Assembly (NCBI RefSeq): GCF_001598435.1 | Contig: NZ_BCYY01000024.1 | Span: 1 to 64,000 of the forward strand | Source: Sphingomonas pituitosa NBRC 102491 | Lineage (GTDB): Bacteria > Pseudomonadota > Alphaproteobacteria > Sphingomonadales > Sphingomonadaceae | DNA length: 64,000 nt | Direction: 5' to 3' | Shown here: positions 53,727 to 61,953 of the stretch, piece after piece | Numbering within the stretch: position 1 is the first letter of the stretch | Layout: each line of letters starts with the position of its first letter | The notes under the pieces: model-generated | Database searches by the model: none | What the model saw: only the letters and a program-made list of their open reading frames with translations | What the model was told of the DNA's origin: nothing | Translations under genes and position numbers: made by a program

Positions 53727-54470
53727 ATGGTCATCGCAACCGCGCAGCATTTCGGACAGGCCGCCCTGGCCGCCACGACTCTCGACGAACTTAACAACCT
53801 CCTCCACGCCATCACGCACGAGATGGGGTTCCAGTATTTCGCCCTTTCCCACCATGTCGACGTGCCGCGGGCACCGCAGCCAGCGCTCCGGCTGCACAAT
53901 TATCCGCGTGACTGGGAAGCCTATTATGACGCCGAGCGCTTCGGTCCGTCGGACCCGGTGCACCGGGCCAGCCACCTTACCAGCGTCGGGTTCTGCTGGT
54001 CGATGCTGCCGCGCCTGCTGGCGCTGACCAACCGGGATGAGGACTTCCTCGCCAGGTCGCGCAGGATCGGGCTGATCGACGGCATCACCATCCCGGCGCA
54101 TGTCCCCGGTGAGGCTGCGGGCTCCTGCTCGTTCGCGACGAGCTGGGGAAAAACGCCCCGCCCCGAATGGATGCCGCTCGTGCAGTTCGTCGGGACCACG
54201 GCATTCGAGAGTGCCAGGCGGCTCGTCGGCATGCGGCGGGCGCAGGCGGACCGGCCGCGGCTCAGCGACCGTCAGCGCGACTGCCTCTATTGGGCCGCGC
54301 AGGGCAAGTCCGACTGGGCGATTGCGAAGATCCTCGGCATCAGTCATGAGACGGCCATCCAGCACCTGAAGGAAGCGCGCGGCCGCTACGGGGTGGGCAA
54401 CCGGACCCAGCTGGCGATCCATGCGCTCTATGACGGAGCGCTCAGCTTCACCGACGCGCTACGGCGTTGA
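53727..54470 (+). CDS. LuxR-family quorum-sensing regulator
   Basis: A 247-residue LuxR-type protein. The N-terminal autoinducer-binding domain covers about residues 15-165 (FQYFALSHHVD, LHNYPRDWEAYYDAERFGPS, DPVHRA). The C-terminal GerE helix-turn-helix runs from about 178 (LSDRQRDCLYWAAQGKSDWA, IAKILGISHETAIQHLKEAR). It should bind an acyl-homoserine lactone made by the downstream LuxI protein and then activate transcription. A lux-box-like palindrome lies between the two genes. It could control transfer of the ICE, as TraR does on Ti plasmids. Confidence 0.93.
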   Translation: MVIATAQHFGQAALAATTLDELNNLLHAITHEMGFQYFALSHHVDVPRAPQPALRLHNYPRDWEAYYDAERFGPSDPVHRASHLTSVGFCWSMLPRLLALTNRDEDFLARSRRIGLIDGITIPAHVPGEAAGSCSFATSWGKTPRPEWMPLVQFVGTTAFESARRLVGMRRAQADRPRLSDRQRDCLYWAAQGKSDWAIAKILGISHETAIQHLKEARGRYGVGNRTQLAIHALYDGALSFTDALRR

Positions 54471-54471
54471 A

Positions 54472-54491
54472 ACTCCCCAGCTCTGGGGAAT
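54472..54491. promoter_or_regulatory. lux-box-like palindrome before luxI
   Basis: TCCCCAG (54474-54480) and CTGGGGA (54483-54489) are perfectly inverted around CT. Including the flanks, a 20-bp near-palindrome starts right after the luxR stop and lies 56 bases before the luxI ATG. A 20-bp dyad upstream of an autoinducer synthase gene is the expected LuxR site. Confidence 0.65.
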
Positions 54492-54547
54492 AGCGACCGG
54501 CCAAACCGGGACGGCGGATCGGACTTCCACAGCGAGGGAAGCCGATC

Positions 54548-55156
54548 ATGCAGTTCATCCAGGGCGATGGCGCCGCCGCAGGCGATGCGGCGATGCGCGC
54601 GATGTTCGAGGCGCGGAAGCGGGTGTTCGTCGACCTGCTTGGCTGGGACCTGCCGGTCCTCGCCGGCCGCTACGAGGTCGACCAGTTCGACGATACCCAT
54701 GCGCGCTACCTGATCCTCACCGACGGCGAGGGGCAGCATCTGGCCTCGGCCCGGCTGCTGCCGACCGCGCGCCCGCATTTGCTGGGCAGCCTGTTCGCCG
54801 AATTGTGCGACGTGCCGCCGCCCACCGGCCCCGGCACCTGGGAAATCACCCGCTTCTGCCTCGACCGCCGCCTTCGCGCGGGCGAGCGGCGCAGGTGGCG
54901 CGACGTGCTGGTCCACGCGATTGCCCGCTACGCGCTCGAACATGGGATCGCCCACTATGTGGGCGTCGCCGAGCCGGCCTGGCGCGAGCAGATCCTGGCC
55001 TCTGGCTGGGAGGCGCATGCGCTCGGGCCGATCCGCACGATCGGCGGCATGCGCCTCGGCGCGCTCCGAATCGGAATCCGGCCGGAGACCCCGGCATTGC
55101 TCGCGGCCAACGGCATCCGACCCGACATCGTGCCCGCGCAAGCGAGAGCGGCATGA
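54548..55156 (+). CDS. LuxI-family acyl-homoserine lactone synthase
   Basis: A 202-residue LuxI/TraI-type synthase. The conserved residues can be placed: Arg23/Arg25 and Phe27 (ARKRVFVDLLGWDL, Trp33), Asp45 and Asp48 (YEVDQFDDTHARYL), Arg69 (ASARLLPT), Glu99 and Arg102 (WEITRFCLDRR). It makes the acyl-homoserine lactone signal from SAM and an acyl carrier. The acyl chain cannot be predicted. It is in order with luxR and followed by a GntR-type gene after 28 bases. Confidence 0.94.
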   Translation: MQFIQGDGAAAGDAAMRAMFEARKRVFVDLLGWDLPVLAGRYEVDQFDDTHARYLILTDGEGQHLASARLLPTARPHLLGSLFAELCDVPPPTGPGTWEITRFCLDRRLRAGERRRWRDVLVHAIARYALEHGIAHYVGVAEPAWREQILASGWEAHALGPIRTIGGMRLGALRIGIRPETPALLAANGIRPDIVPAQARAA

Positions 55157-55184
55157 CCGCGCTCCAGCCACAGGAACGGACCCG

Positions 55185-55787
55185 ATGAGCCCCGGCGCGA
55201 CATTCGAGCGGGTCTATGGTGCGATCAAGCAGATGCTGCTGGACGGCGAACTGACGCCCGGCACGCCGATCGAGCCCGCCGTCATCGGCCGGGAGATCGC
55301 GGCCAGCATCACGCCGGTCCGCGATGCGCTCCACCGGCTGACCGGCGAGCGGCTGGTCGAGGCGCCCAATCACAACGGCTTCCGTGTGCCGCTGCTCTCC
55401 GAAGCGGCGCTGCGCGATCTCTACCAGTGGAATGGTCGGGTCCTCGGACTGGCGGCACGACAGGTCCAGCCTGCATCCGGCACCCGCACCCAGCATTCCG
55501 GCAGCGTCGAGGAGATCACCGCCACGCTCTTCCTCTGTGTTGCGCAGGCAGCCGAGAGCGCCGAGCTTGTTGCTACGGTTCGGTCGCTCAACGACCGCCT
55601 GACAATCGTGCGACGCGCGGAGGTCGCTACCCTGCCTGCCATCGCCGAGGAAATCACGGGCTTGGAATCGGCCATCGCTGCGGGCAACCGGATCGCACTG
55701 ACGGGGACGCTGACGCGCTATCATCGCCGCAGGATCGCGGCGGTGGCAGGCACGGTCGCGCATCTGATGCGGCCCGCGCGCAGATAG
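55185..55787 (+). CDS. GntR-family transcriptional regulator
   Basis: A 200-residue GntR/FCD-like regulator. The winged helix-turn-helix at residues 5-70 reads FERVYGAIKQMLLDGELTPG, IGREIAASITPVRDALHRL and LVEAPNHNGFRVP. The C-terminal domain is helical and probably binds a ligand, though the metal-binding His residues of typical FCD domains are not clear. It lies downstream of luxI on the same strand and is probably cotranscribed. Confidence 0.88.
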   Translation: MSPGATFERVYGAIKQMLLDGELTPGTPIEPAVIGREIAASITPVRDALHRLTGERLVEAPNHNGFRVPLLSEAALRDLYQWNGRVLGLAARQVQPASGTRTQHSGSVEEITATLFLCVAQAAESAELVATVRSLNDRLTIVRRAEVATLPAIAEEITGLESAIAAGNRIALTGTLTRYHRRRIAAVAGTVAHLMRPARR

Positions 55788-55809
55788 GCGAGCCGCCTAC
55801 GAAGCTGGT

Positions 55810-56733
55810 TCAGGCGGCGGCGCTGCGTTCGAGGGCCGCGATCCGCTCCTCGCAGATCACCTGTACGGCACGACCCAGCACTTCGACGCGCTCACCGAGC
55901 CAGGCGAGTTCCTCGTCGCTGATCCGATAGTGCTTGGAATAGCGCGCCTTCACATAGGCTTCCTTGAGCTTCTCGAAGCGACCGCGATCGGCACGGCTGT
56001 CGCGCGGCCATGCATCGACGAGGCGCGGATCGATCCGCTCGGCCTGGGTCCGCAGGAAGCCGAGATTATGAACGTGCGGCGTATAGAAGGTGCAGACGAG
56101 CAGCACGCAGTGATATAGCCGCTCTGCCGTCTGGTGCATCAGGAAGGCGGCATCCTTTAGTCTGCCCTGCGCTTGGCTAAACTGGGCCGTTTCCAACATG
56201 CCAGCGGCAGCCGGGAACCACTCGCCAAAATACTCGCGAGCCATCGCCAGCGCCTGCTTCGGCGTCTTGGGCTTGGGCTCGTGCAGCCCGGTGCTGTCGC
56301 TCTGATAGAGAGCGATGCCGTCGCGGGCGACGTCCATGAAGAAGTAGCGGCCATGGGCAAGGCCGTCATTCACCTCCTGCAGCGTGTGGACGATGAAGTT
56401 GACCGGGGTGCGCAGGGTCCGGGTGACGGCAAGCTCGCGGTTGAGCCGTTCCTCGGCATTGGCCCAGAACTCGACGCGGTCGGTCAGCTTGTCGTGGTTG
56501 ACGATGACCAGCAGGTCGAAGTCGGACTGGTAACCCTTGGCGGTATGCGGCTCATCGACCCAGCCGCCGCGCGCATAGCTGCCATAGAGGATGACCTTGA
56601 GGATGCGCGCGTGCCGCTTCCAGTCGACCGTCGCGGTGGCAGTCGCGTCGCCGAATTCCTCGAACAGGATCTGCACCACGCGCTCGAGCTCGCGCTGCTT
56701 GGCTGCCGGCAGGTGATCGAGATCGGTCCGCAT
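55810..56733 (-). CDS. nucleotidyltransferase-HEPN fusion protein
   Basis: A 307-residue protein joining two halves of a known toxin-antitoxin type. Residues 1-150 hold a nucleotidyltransferase with LKVILYGSYARGGWVDEP (GS motif) and QSDFDLLVIV (DxD). Residues 160-290 form a HEPN domain (AAFLMHQTAERLYHCVLLVC and HNLGFLRTQAERIDPRLVDA). MNT-HEPN pairs are usually two genes; a single chain is a less common, plasmid-borne variant. It overlaps the upstream sigma region 4 gene by 1 base (TGATG arrangement). Confidence 0.85.
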   Translation of the reverse strand: MRTDLDHLPAAKQRELERVVQILFEEFGDATATATVDWKRHARILKVILYGSYARGGWVDEPHTAKGYQSDFDLLVIVNHDKLTDRVEFWANAEERLNRELAVTRTLRTPVNFIVHTLQEVNDGLAHGRYFFMDVARDGIALYQSDSTGLHEPKPKTPKQALAMAREYFGEWFPAAAGMLETAQFSQAQGRLKDAAFLMHQTAERLYHCVLLVCTFYTPHVHNLGFLRTQAERIDPRLVDAWPRDSRADRGRFEKLKEAYVKARYSKHYRISDEELAWLGERVEVLGRAVQVICEERIAALERSAAA

Positions 56734-57026
56734 CAGCCTGACCCTAGCCAGCGCGCGAGGCGATGCAACAGCGCGCGACGCGCTTTGCCGCCAAAACCAA
56801 CGGGATCGCGCAGGTATCGCGGACCGCGAAGGCTCCGATCGATGGCGACGATGGCTTCCCCGAGTAGGTGCTCGACCTCGGCTGTGCTGATGCCGAGCCG
56901 TGCGCCCACCTCGGGATAGGCAAGCCTCTCGACGGCGCAAAGCTGGAACACTGCGCGCTGGGCCTCGGGCAGCGCTGCGACCGCGCTCTGCATCGTTGCT
57001 CTTCTCTCCTGCTGGTCCATCGACAT
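56733..57026 (-). CDS. small sigma region 4-like protein
   Basis: A 97-residue protein that is essentially a sigma-70 region 4 helix-turn-helix (LPEAQRAVFQLCAVERLAYP, EVGARLGISTAEVEHLLGEA), followed by a basic tail (KARRALLHRLARWLG). It has no region 2, so it is not a full sigma factor. It may regulate the adjoining nucleotidyltransferase gene, whose start codon it overlaps. Confidence 0.8.
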   Translation of the reverse strand: MSMDQQERRATMQSAVAALPEAQRAVFQLCAVERLAYPEVGARLGISTAEVEHLLGEAIVAIDRSLRGPRYLRDPVGFGGKARRALLHRLARWLGSG

Positions 57027-57441
57027 GATCCTGCTCCGCGCTGCCGCCCCGACGGGGCCGGTCGGCGGCGCTGCGTACGGGCGCGATCCAGCGGCGGCAC
57101 GCACCGCAGGGCGTAGCGCCAGCGGAGCACCCGGCCTCGGCCGGGTTGCGGGACGCTCGCGCCGCGCCCGACATGCAGCGTCCGGCCCCGAGGGCGGCAG
57201 GCGGACAAGCAAATCCGTCGCTTGCCGGGAGAGTTGCGCAGGCGCGCGAAGTACCGCAGACTGCACACGCAGCGCGGTCCAGGCCGGCAGCCCGCTGTGG
57301 AGTTCGACCGCCAGGCATCACACGCATTCGACCAGCGCGGTCGGGTGTATCCCCGAGGCATCTGCCCGGCACGAGATGGGTTCTCGTGCGATTCCCTTCC
57401 CCTGCCCGCGCCCTGCGCGGCGGCTTCGCCTAGGTCCGCCC
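57027..57441. other. GC-rich divergent intergenic region
   Basis: No gene is seen. It separates the minus-strand sigma region 4 gene from the plus-strand ECF sigma gene. It carries a copy of the recurring GC-rich element at 57109-57134 (with AGCGGAGCACCC), upstream of the minus-strand gene as in the other copies. The promoter for the sigma/anti-sigma operon should be at its right end. Confidence 0.5.
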
Positions 57442-57981
57442 ATGCGGCCACCGGAGCAGGATCCTGGTGCGGCACCCCGCGGGGACGGCCATGCCGAGGT
57501 GCGCATCGACGCGCTCTACCGCGAGCAGGCACCGCGCCTGCGCCGCTGGCTCGATGCGCGCCTGCGCTCGAGCGAGGATGCCAATGATGTCGTGCAGGAC
57601 GCCTTTGCCCGGCTGCTCGGATCCGGCACCCGCGAGGGTCTGCGCCAGCCCGAGGCGTTCCTCAACCGGATCGTGCGCAACCTGCTGATCGACCGGTCGC
57701 GGCGGGCCGCGAACCGCATGGCGCATGTGCCGATCGACGCGGCGAACGAGCCCGAGACCCGCGCTACCCAGGAGGATGCGATCCAGCTCGACCAGATGCG
57801 CACACGCTACCGGGCTGCGGTGGAAGCGCTGCCGCCCCGGACGCGCGAGGTGTTCCTGCTCCACCGAATGGAGGGGCTCGGCTACAAGGACATCGCGACT
57901 CAGCTTGGCATCAGCATCCGCACCGTCGAATGGCATGTCGGCGAGGCGCTGGTGCGGATCGGCAAGGAGCTGGGACAATGA
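57442..57981 (+). CDS. FecI-type ECF sigma factor
   Basis: A 179-residue ECF sigma factor. Region 2 reads DALYREQAPRLRRWLDARLR, SEDANDVVQDAFARLL and PEAFLNRIVRNLLIDRSRRA. Region 4 reads LPPRTREVFLLHRMEGLGYK and DIATQLGISIRTVEWHVGEA. FecI-type factors work with a FecR anti-sigma factor and a TonB receptor to respond to an extracellular signal. Its stop overlaps the FecR-like gene by 4 bases. The downstream lasso-peptide cluster is its likely target. Confidence 0.93.
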   Translation: MRPPEQDPGAAPRGDGHAEVRIDALYREQAPRLRRWLDARLRSSEDANDVVQDAFARLLGSGTREGLRQPEAFLNRIVRNLLIDRSRRAANRMAHVPIDAANEPETRATQEDAIQLDQMRTRYRAAVEALPPRTREVFLLHRMEGLGYKDIATQLGISIRTVEWHVGEALVRIGKELGQ

Positions 57982-59048
57982 CCATCGCCGAAGAACCCGC
58001 CGGGGGCGCAGCTGAAGCACTGGCTCGCGAGGCCGCGCACCGGTTCGCCAGGACGCGCGGCCCGGATGCCGAGGCGCACCGGGCGGAACTGGAGGCCTGG
58101 CTGGCGGAAGCGCCGGAACACCGCGCCGCGTATAATCGCGCCGCCGAGATCTTTGCGATGGGCAAGCTGCTCTCCGACCCGGATGCGCCTCTCGTTACCT
58201 CCGCGCCCGAACCGAAGCGAGGGCGCAAGGGCCTTGCCGTTGCACTGACCACCATCGCCGCCTGCGCGATCGGCGTCGGCGGCTGGATCACCTATCAATC
58301 CTCGGCGCCCGCACCCGACCGGCCGGCCGCGGTGGCAGACTCGACGGACAACCGAACACTGTCGACCAGCACCGGCCCACAGACCGTCCAGCTAGCCGAT
58401 GGTTCGACCGTGACGCTCGCAGCAGACACGGTGGTCGGGGTCGAGATCGCGGCCGGCGTGCGTCAATTGCGCTTGGTCCGCGGCAAGGCACGGTTCGAGG
58501 TCGCGCACGAACGCCGGCCATTCATCGTCCTGGCTGGCGGCGGCAGCGTGACCGCCCGTGGCACGATCTTCGAGGTTGCACTGGCACCTGCCGGCAAGGT
58601 CGAGGTCCGGCTGCTCCGCGGCGCGGTGGACGTGGCGCTGCCGGGAAGTGATACCACGCCAACGTCAAAGGTCCGCAGGCTGGCACCGGGCCAGGAGGTC
58701 ACGTACCCGGCCAAGCCAGAACATGCCGCAGCGCCCATAACCTCGGCAGATGCCGCAGGCTTGCAGAGCGCCGCGCCGCAAGCGTTCGAAGCGGTGTCCG
58801 TCCAGGAACTCATCGCGTTGGCGAACCGCACCGCCAGCCGGCCGATCCACCTCGCGGACCCATCCCTCGGCACGCGGCGCGTATCGGGATGGTTCCGCGT
58901 GGACGACACGCTGCTCCTGGCACGCCGGCTGGGCGCCTTGTTGTGCAGCGACGTCGACCTGCGCGACGCGCACCAGATCGTGGTAGCGCCGCAGGCAGAG
59001 CACGGAAGCTGTGCAACCAAGGAGGCACAGAGACAGGCCGCGCTTTGA
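57978..59048 (+). CDS. FecR-type anti-sigma regulator
   Basis: A 356-residue FecR protein. A cytoplasmic N-terminal domain (HRAELEAWLAEAPEHRAAYN) is followed by one membrane helix (about residues 86-106). The periplasmic FecR domain has LADGSTVTLAADTVVGVEI, RGKARFEVAHERRPFIVLAG and VTARGTIFEVAL. The C-terminal part (SGWFRVDDTLLLARRLGALL) resembles a secretin/TonB N-terminal domain. It should receive the signal from a TonB receptor and release the ECF sigma factor. No receptor gene is visible in the window. Confidence 0.92.
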   Translation: MTIAEEPAGGAAEALAREAAHRFARTRGPDAEAHRAELEAWLAEAPEHRAAYNRAAEIFAMGKLLSDPDAPLVTSAPEPKRGRKGLAVALTTIAACAIGVGGWITYQSSAPAPDRPAAVADSTDNRTLSTSTGPQTVQLADGSTVTLAADTVVGVEIAAGVRQLRLVRGKARFEVAHERRPFIVLAGGGSVTARGTIFEVALAPAGKVEVRLLRGAVDVALPGSDTTPTSKVRRLAPGQEVTYPAKPEHAAAPITSADAAGLQSAAPQAFEAVSVQELIALANRTASRPIHLADPSLGTRRVSGWFRVDDTLLLARRLGALLCSDVDLRDAHQIVVAPQAEHGSCATKEAQRQAAL

Positions 59049-59224
59049 AACAGCGCCTGATCGAACAGAGACCGCACAGGGAGCGACGAAGCCGGGCGGG
59101 AAAAGCATGCGTCTGGAAGGCATGCGCCACCACCTTTAGCCGTGAGGCCTGGACATAGTGGTGGCCACCCGGCCGCTGCCGATGGTCGGTGAGGCCAGTT
59201 GCCAAATGGTTTATCGCAAAGCCT

Positions 59225-59331
59225 GCGCAAACATTCGAATTATAATCGGATTATAAACTTCTCATAACCGGCAGGCCGGCTAGCTTCGATCGGGTCATGG
59301 CCATGACATTTCCCATGATTGGAGAAGTGCC
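59225..59331 (+). promoter_or_regulatory. lasso operon promoter region with 14-bp palindrome
   Basis: Upstream of the first precursor gene is an AT-rich island with TATAAT at 59241-59246 and a second TTATAA at 59251-59256. A perfect palindrome GTCATGGCCATGAC lies at 59294-59307, 24 bases before the ATG at 59332. The palindrome is a good operator candidate. No standard -35 box is evident, so an alternative sigma factor is possible. Confidence 0.5.
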
Positions 59332-59451
59332 ATGAACACCGAACAGACCATCGAACTGGGCGTCGCCAGCGTCGACACCAAGGGCGGCACGATCGGCTTC
59401 GCCGATGTCGAGACCAGCCTGCGGCAGAATGTCGGCCTCACCGACGACTGA
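59332..59451 (+). CDS. lasso peptide precursor A1
   Basis: A 39-residue precursor. The leader is MNTEQTIELGVASVDTK (17 residues) with Thr at position -2, the hallmark of the leader cleavage site. The predicted core starts at Gly18 with GGTIGFAD, so Gly1 can bond to Asp8 for an eight-residue ring, and ends in GLTDD. The ribosome binding site TTGGAGAAG lies just upstream. Core length is 22 residues. The ending resembles known sphingomonad lasso peptides such as sphingonodin. Product and activity are predicted, not shown. Confidence 0.88.
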   Translation: MNTEQTIELGVASVDTKGGTIGFADVETSLRQNVGLTDD

Positions 59452-59504
59452 TCGACCCGGGCGCGTGCCTTCGGGTGCGCGCCCTTTCGCTGGCGGATCC
59501 CGAC

Positions 59505-60152
59505 ATGTCGCTCCCTTCTCATGCCAATATTTCCTGGTGCCTTTGTGCAGGCCAGGCTGTCTTCCTGGACCTGGAACGCGACCGCTATTTCTGCCTGCCC
59601 GAGCCGTTGGATGCGATCTTCCAGCGCTGGGCTGCCGGCGAAGCGATCGACTGGGACGCCCACGCCGCGCTGGTCGACGCCGCAGTCGCTGGCGCCGATC
59701 CCACGCAACGCCCGCAAGCCGTCTCGTTTCCGGTTGCGAGGCGAGACCTCGCCCATGCCGGTCCAGGCAGGGCCGCGTGGATCTCGGCGCAGGCGATTTT
59801 CGGTCAGTTGCGCGCGAAGCACTGGCTCCGACGGCGGCCGCTTGCGAAGATCCTGCGAGGGCTCCTGACACCCGCCGCGCCGGCAGTTCGATCGCCGGGT
59901 GAAGCGTCGCTGCAGGCAATCGCTGGCGCGTTTGCGACGAGCGCCATGGTCCTCCCCGCAGCTGACCAATGCCTGCCCCGGGCGATCGCTGCAGCCCGCC
60001 TCTGTTGGCACCGCGGATTGGATGCCGCGCTGATCCTGGGCGTTCGCCTTCACCCCTTCGCCGCGCATAGCTGGGTTCAGTCCGGAGATGCCGTCGTCGT
60101 CGGCGACCTCGAGCAGGTGCGGCTGTACACCCCGATCCTGGTGCTGCGGTGA
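59505..60152 (+). CDS. lasso peptide B protein (leader recognition plus peptidase)
   Basis: A 215-residue fused B1-B2 protein, the normal form in Proteobacteria. Residues 1-80 resemble the PqqD-like leader-binding domain (ISWCLCAGQAVFLDLERDRY). The C-terminal half is a transglutaminase-like protease with Cys156 (ADQCLPRAIAAARLCWHRG), His188 (PFAAHSWVQSGDAVV) and a nearby Asp (195 or 201). It removes the leader after Lys/Cys at position -1. I use the ATG at 59505; the frame upstream overlaps the precursor. Its stop overlaps the C gene start (GTGA). Confidence 0.9.
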   Translation: MSLPSHANISWCLCAGQAVFLDLERDRYFCLPEPLDAIFQRWAAGEAIDWDAHAALVDAAVAGADPTQRPQAVSFPVARRDLAHAGPGRAAWISAQAIFGQLRAKHWLRRRPLAKILRGLLTPAAPAVRSPGEASLQAIAGAFATSAMVLPAADQCLPRAIAAARLCWHRGLDAALILGVRLHPFAAHSWVQSGDAVVVGDLEQVRLYTPILVLR

Positions 60153-61930
60153 GGCCGCGTTATCTCCTGCTGGTCGCGGACCGGGAGGCGGTCGCTCCGG
60201 CAACGGCGCGCATCGCGACCCGTACCGGCCTCGCGGTGACGCACAGCGCCCACGGTTTCGCAGTGCTGACGAACGAGGCCTGCAACTGTATCGCCATCGA
60301 TCCGGACGCGGTCGTCATCGGGACCCTGTTCCCCAGCCAGGGTCCGGCACGCGCGGCGACTGCCCTCAGCGAGGCAGAACGGGCGCACCTATCGCGCCAT
60401 GGCTTCGCCGCTCTGCTCGACGCCTGGTGGGGCGGCTATGTGGGGGTGCGATCCCGGGGTGGTCGCACCGAGATCCTTCGCGATCCCTCAGGTGCGCTGC
60501 CCTGCTACCGTGCCGAACAGGACGGGCTGAAGCTCTTCGCTTCGGATGTCGCGCTTCTGGAAGCGGCGAGCGGCCACGGATATCCGGTAGCATGGGACGG
60601 GCTCGGCCGGACCCTGTACTCGGCCGGCCTTCCCGCCCCCGACACCGCGCTTGCCGGCATCGGCGACCTTCGCGCCGGCGACATCGTGATGCTCGACGGC
60701 GCGGCCGAGAAGACGGCCACCGGTTGGTCCCCCTGGGCGTTCGCCGACCCTCGCGATGAGGAGGATAGCGCCGCGACCGCCGAGCGACTGCGGCGCGTCG
60801 TAGAACGCTGCGTCGCCGGCTGGGCATCGCTCTACCAGCATCCGTTGCTGAGCCTGTCGGGCGGGCTCGATTCTTCCATCGTCGCGGCTTGTCTCAGCGG
60901 CGCTAGGCCCGGCGCCGAGTGCCTGACGCTGTACACCGACGATGCCGCAGGCGACGAGCGCACCTTCGCGCAGTTGGTATGCGACGCGGTTGGCCTGCCG
61001 CTCTCCGAGAGTCGCTACGACCTGGATGCCGTCGACCTGTCACGGCCGCTAGGTGCACATCTGCCACGTCCCGCCGGCCGTGTCGAAGCGCAGCCCTACG
61101 AGGTCGCGCATCGCGCCTTGGCACGGCAGATCGGCGCTGACGCCTTCTTCACCGGCAATGGCGGCGACAATGTCTTCGGCTATTCGCAGTCGGCTGCCGC
61201 GCTCGCGGACCGGGCTCTCTACGAAGGACCCGGCGCCGGCGCATTTGCGACGCTGCGGGACGTCTGCCGTCAAACCGGCGCGGGACCGTTGCGTGTGACG
61301 CGCGCGGCCATGCGCCTTGCGCGCCAGCCCCAAGGCTATCGCTGGAAGCCGAACCAGCGCTTCCTGCATCCCGACCTAGTCGCCTCGCTCGCCGACACGC
61401 CGCTTTCTCACCCCTGGCTCGACGCTCCCGCCTCGGCGCTGCCGGGCAAGGCGGCCCACATCGCCGCGCTGGTCCGCGCGCAGCTCACGCTCGAATCCGA
61501 TCGCAGCCAGATGCTGCCGGTGGTCAATCCGCTGCTTTCCCAGCCCATCATGGAAGCCTGCCTCGCTATCCCGAGCTGGCGCTGGCGCGAGGGCGGCCGG
61601 GACCGGGCAATGGCCCGCACGGCCTTTGCCAATCGACTCCCCAGCGCGATCATCGAGCGCAGGGTCAAGGGCACGCCTGACCCATTCTGCGGCGAGATCG
61701 TCCAGCGCAAACGCGCGGAGGTGCGCGCCCGGCTGCTCGACGGACAACTCGCATATCACCGCATTCTCGATCCCGGCGCGATCGAGGAAACGCTCCGGCC
61801 CGGGCGGCCGACCACCGGAGAGGAAAATGTGCGCCTGCTCGAACTGGCGAATGTCGAGGCCTGGCTTGGTGCCCGGTCTTCCCGGCCATCCGGGGCCGAC
61901 ACCGCGCCCAGTCCGAGCATTGTTGGTTGA
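60149..61930 (+). CDS. lasso peptide C protein (macrolactam synthetase)
   Basis: A 593-residue asparagine-synthetase homologue starting at a GTG that overlaps the B stop. The N-terminal part is a glutaminase-like domain; it starts MRPRYLLLVAD and lacks the catalytic Cys2 of true asparagine synthetases. The ATP-PPi motif SGGLDSS is at residues 237-243 and VNPLLSQPIMEACLAIP lies in the C-terminal domain. It adenylates Asp8 of the core and closes the ring with the Gly1 amine. The family, context and motif agree. Confidence 0.92.
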   Translation: MRPRYLLLVADREAVAPATARIATRTGLAVTHSAHGFAVLTNEACNCIAIDPDAVVIGTLFPSQGPARAATALSEAERAHLSRHGFAALLDAWWGGYVGVRSRGGRTEILRDPSGALPCYRAEQDGLKLFASDVALLEAASGHGYPVAWDGLGRTLYSAGLPAPDTALAGIGDLRAGDIVMLDGAAEKTATGWSPWAFADPRDEEDSAATAERLRRVVERCVAGWASLYQHPLLSLSGGLDSSIVAACLSGARPGAECLTLYTDDAAGDERTFAQLVCDAVGLPLSESRYDLDAVDLSRPLGAHLPRPAGRVEAQPYEVAHRALARQIGADAFFTGNGGDNVFGYSQSAAALADRALYEGPGAGAFATLRDVCRQTGAGPLRVTRAAMRLARQPQGYRWKPNQRFLHPDLVASLADTPLSHPWLDAPASALPGKAAHIAALVRAQLTLESDRSQMLPVVNPLLSQPIMEACLAIPSWRWREGGRDRAMARTAFANRLPSAIIERRVKGTPDPFCGEIVQRKRAEVRARLLDGQLAYHRILDPGAIEETLRPGRPTTGEENVRLLELANVEAWLGARSSRPSGADTAPSPSIVG

Positions 61931-61953
61931 ACAAACGACATTGGAGAAGCACG

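Larger units (their letters stand above)
9229..55156. mobile_element. integrative and conjugative element (visible extent; right end unknown)
   Basis: A tyrosine integrase next to the 3' end of a tRNA gene, a full Trb-type mating apparatus, TraG coupling protein, relaxase, TraF, ArdC anti-restriction, ParB and two toxin-antitoxin pairs together define an ICE. The left end is the tRNA-Gly. The right coordinate given is simply the last gene I would assign to its backbone (luxI). I found no copy of the tRNA 3' end elsewhere in the window. The element may therefore extend through the lasso cluster and past base 64000. Confidence 0.6.

Noticed and set aside
55810..57372. 520-codon version of the nucleotidyltransferase-HEPN gene
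   Set aside because: The first about 213 codons lie antisense to or overlapping the sigma region 4 gene and are Arg/Ala-rich. The ATG at 56733 gives the family-typical start.
59319..60152. Longer start for the lasso B protein
   Set aside because: It would overlap the precursor A1 in another frame. The ATG at 59505 starts where the leader-binding domain begins.
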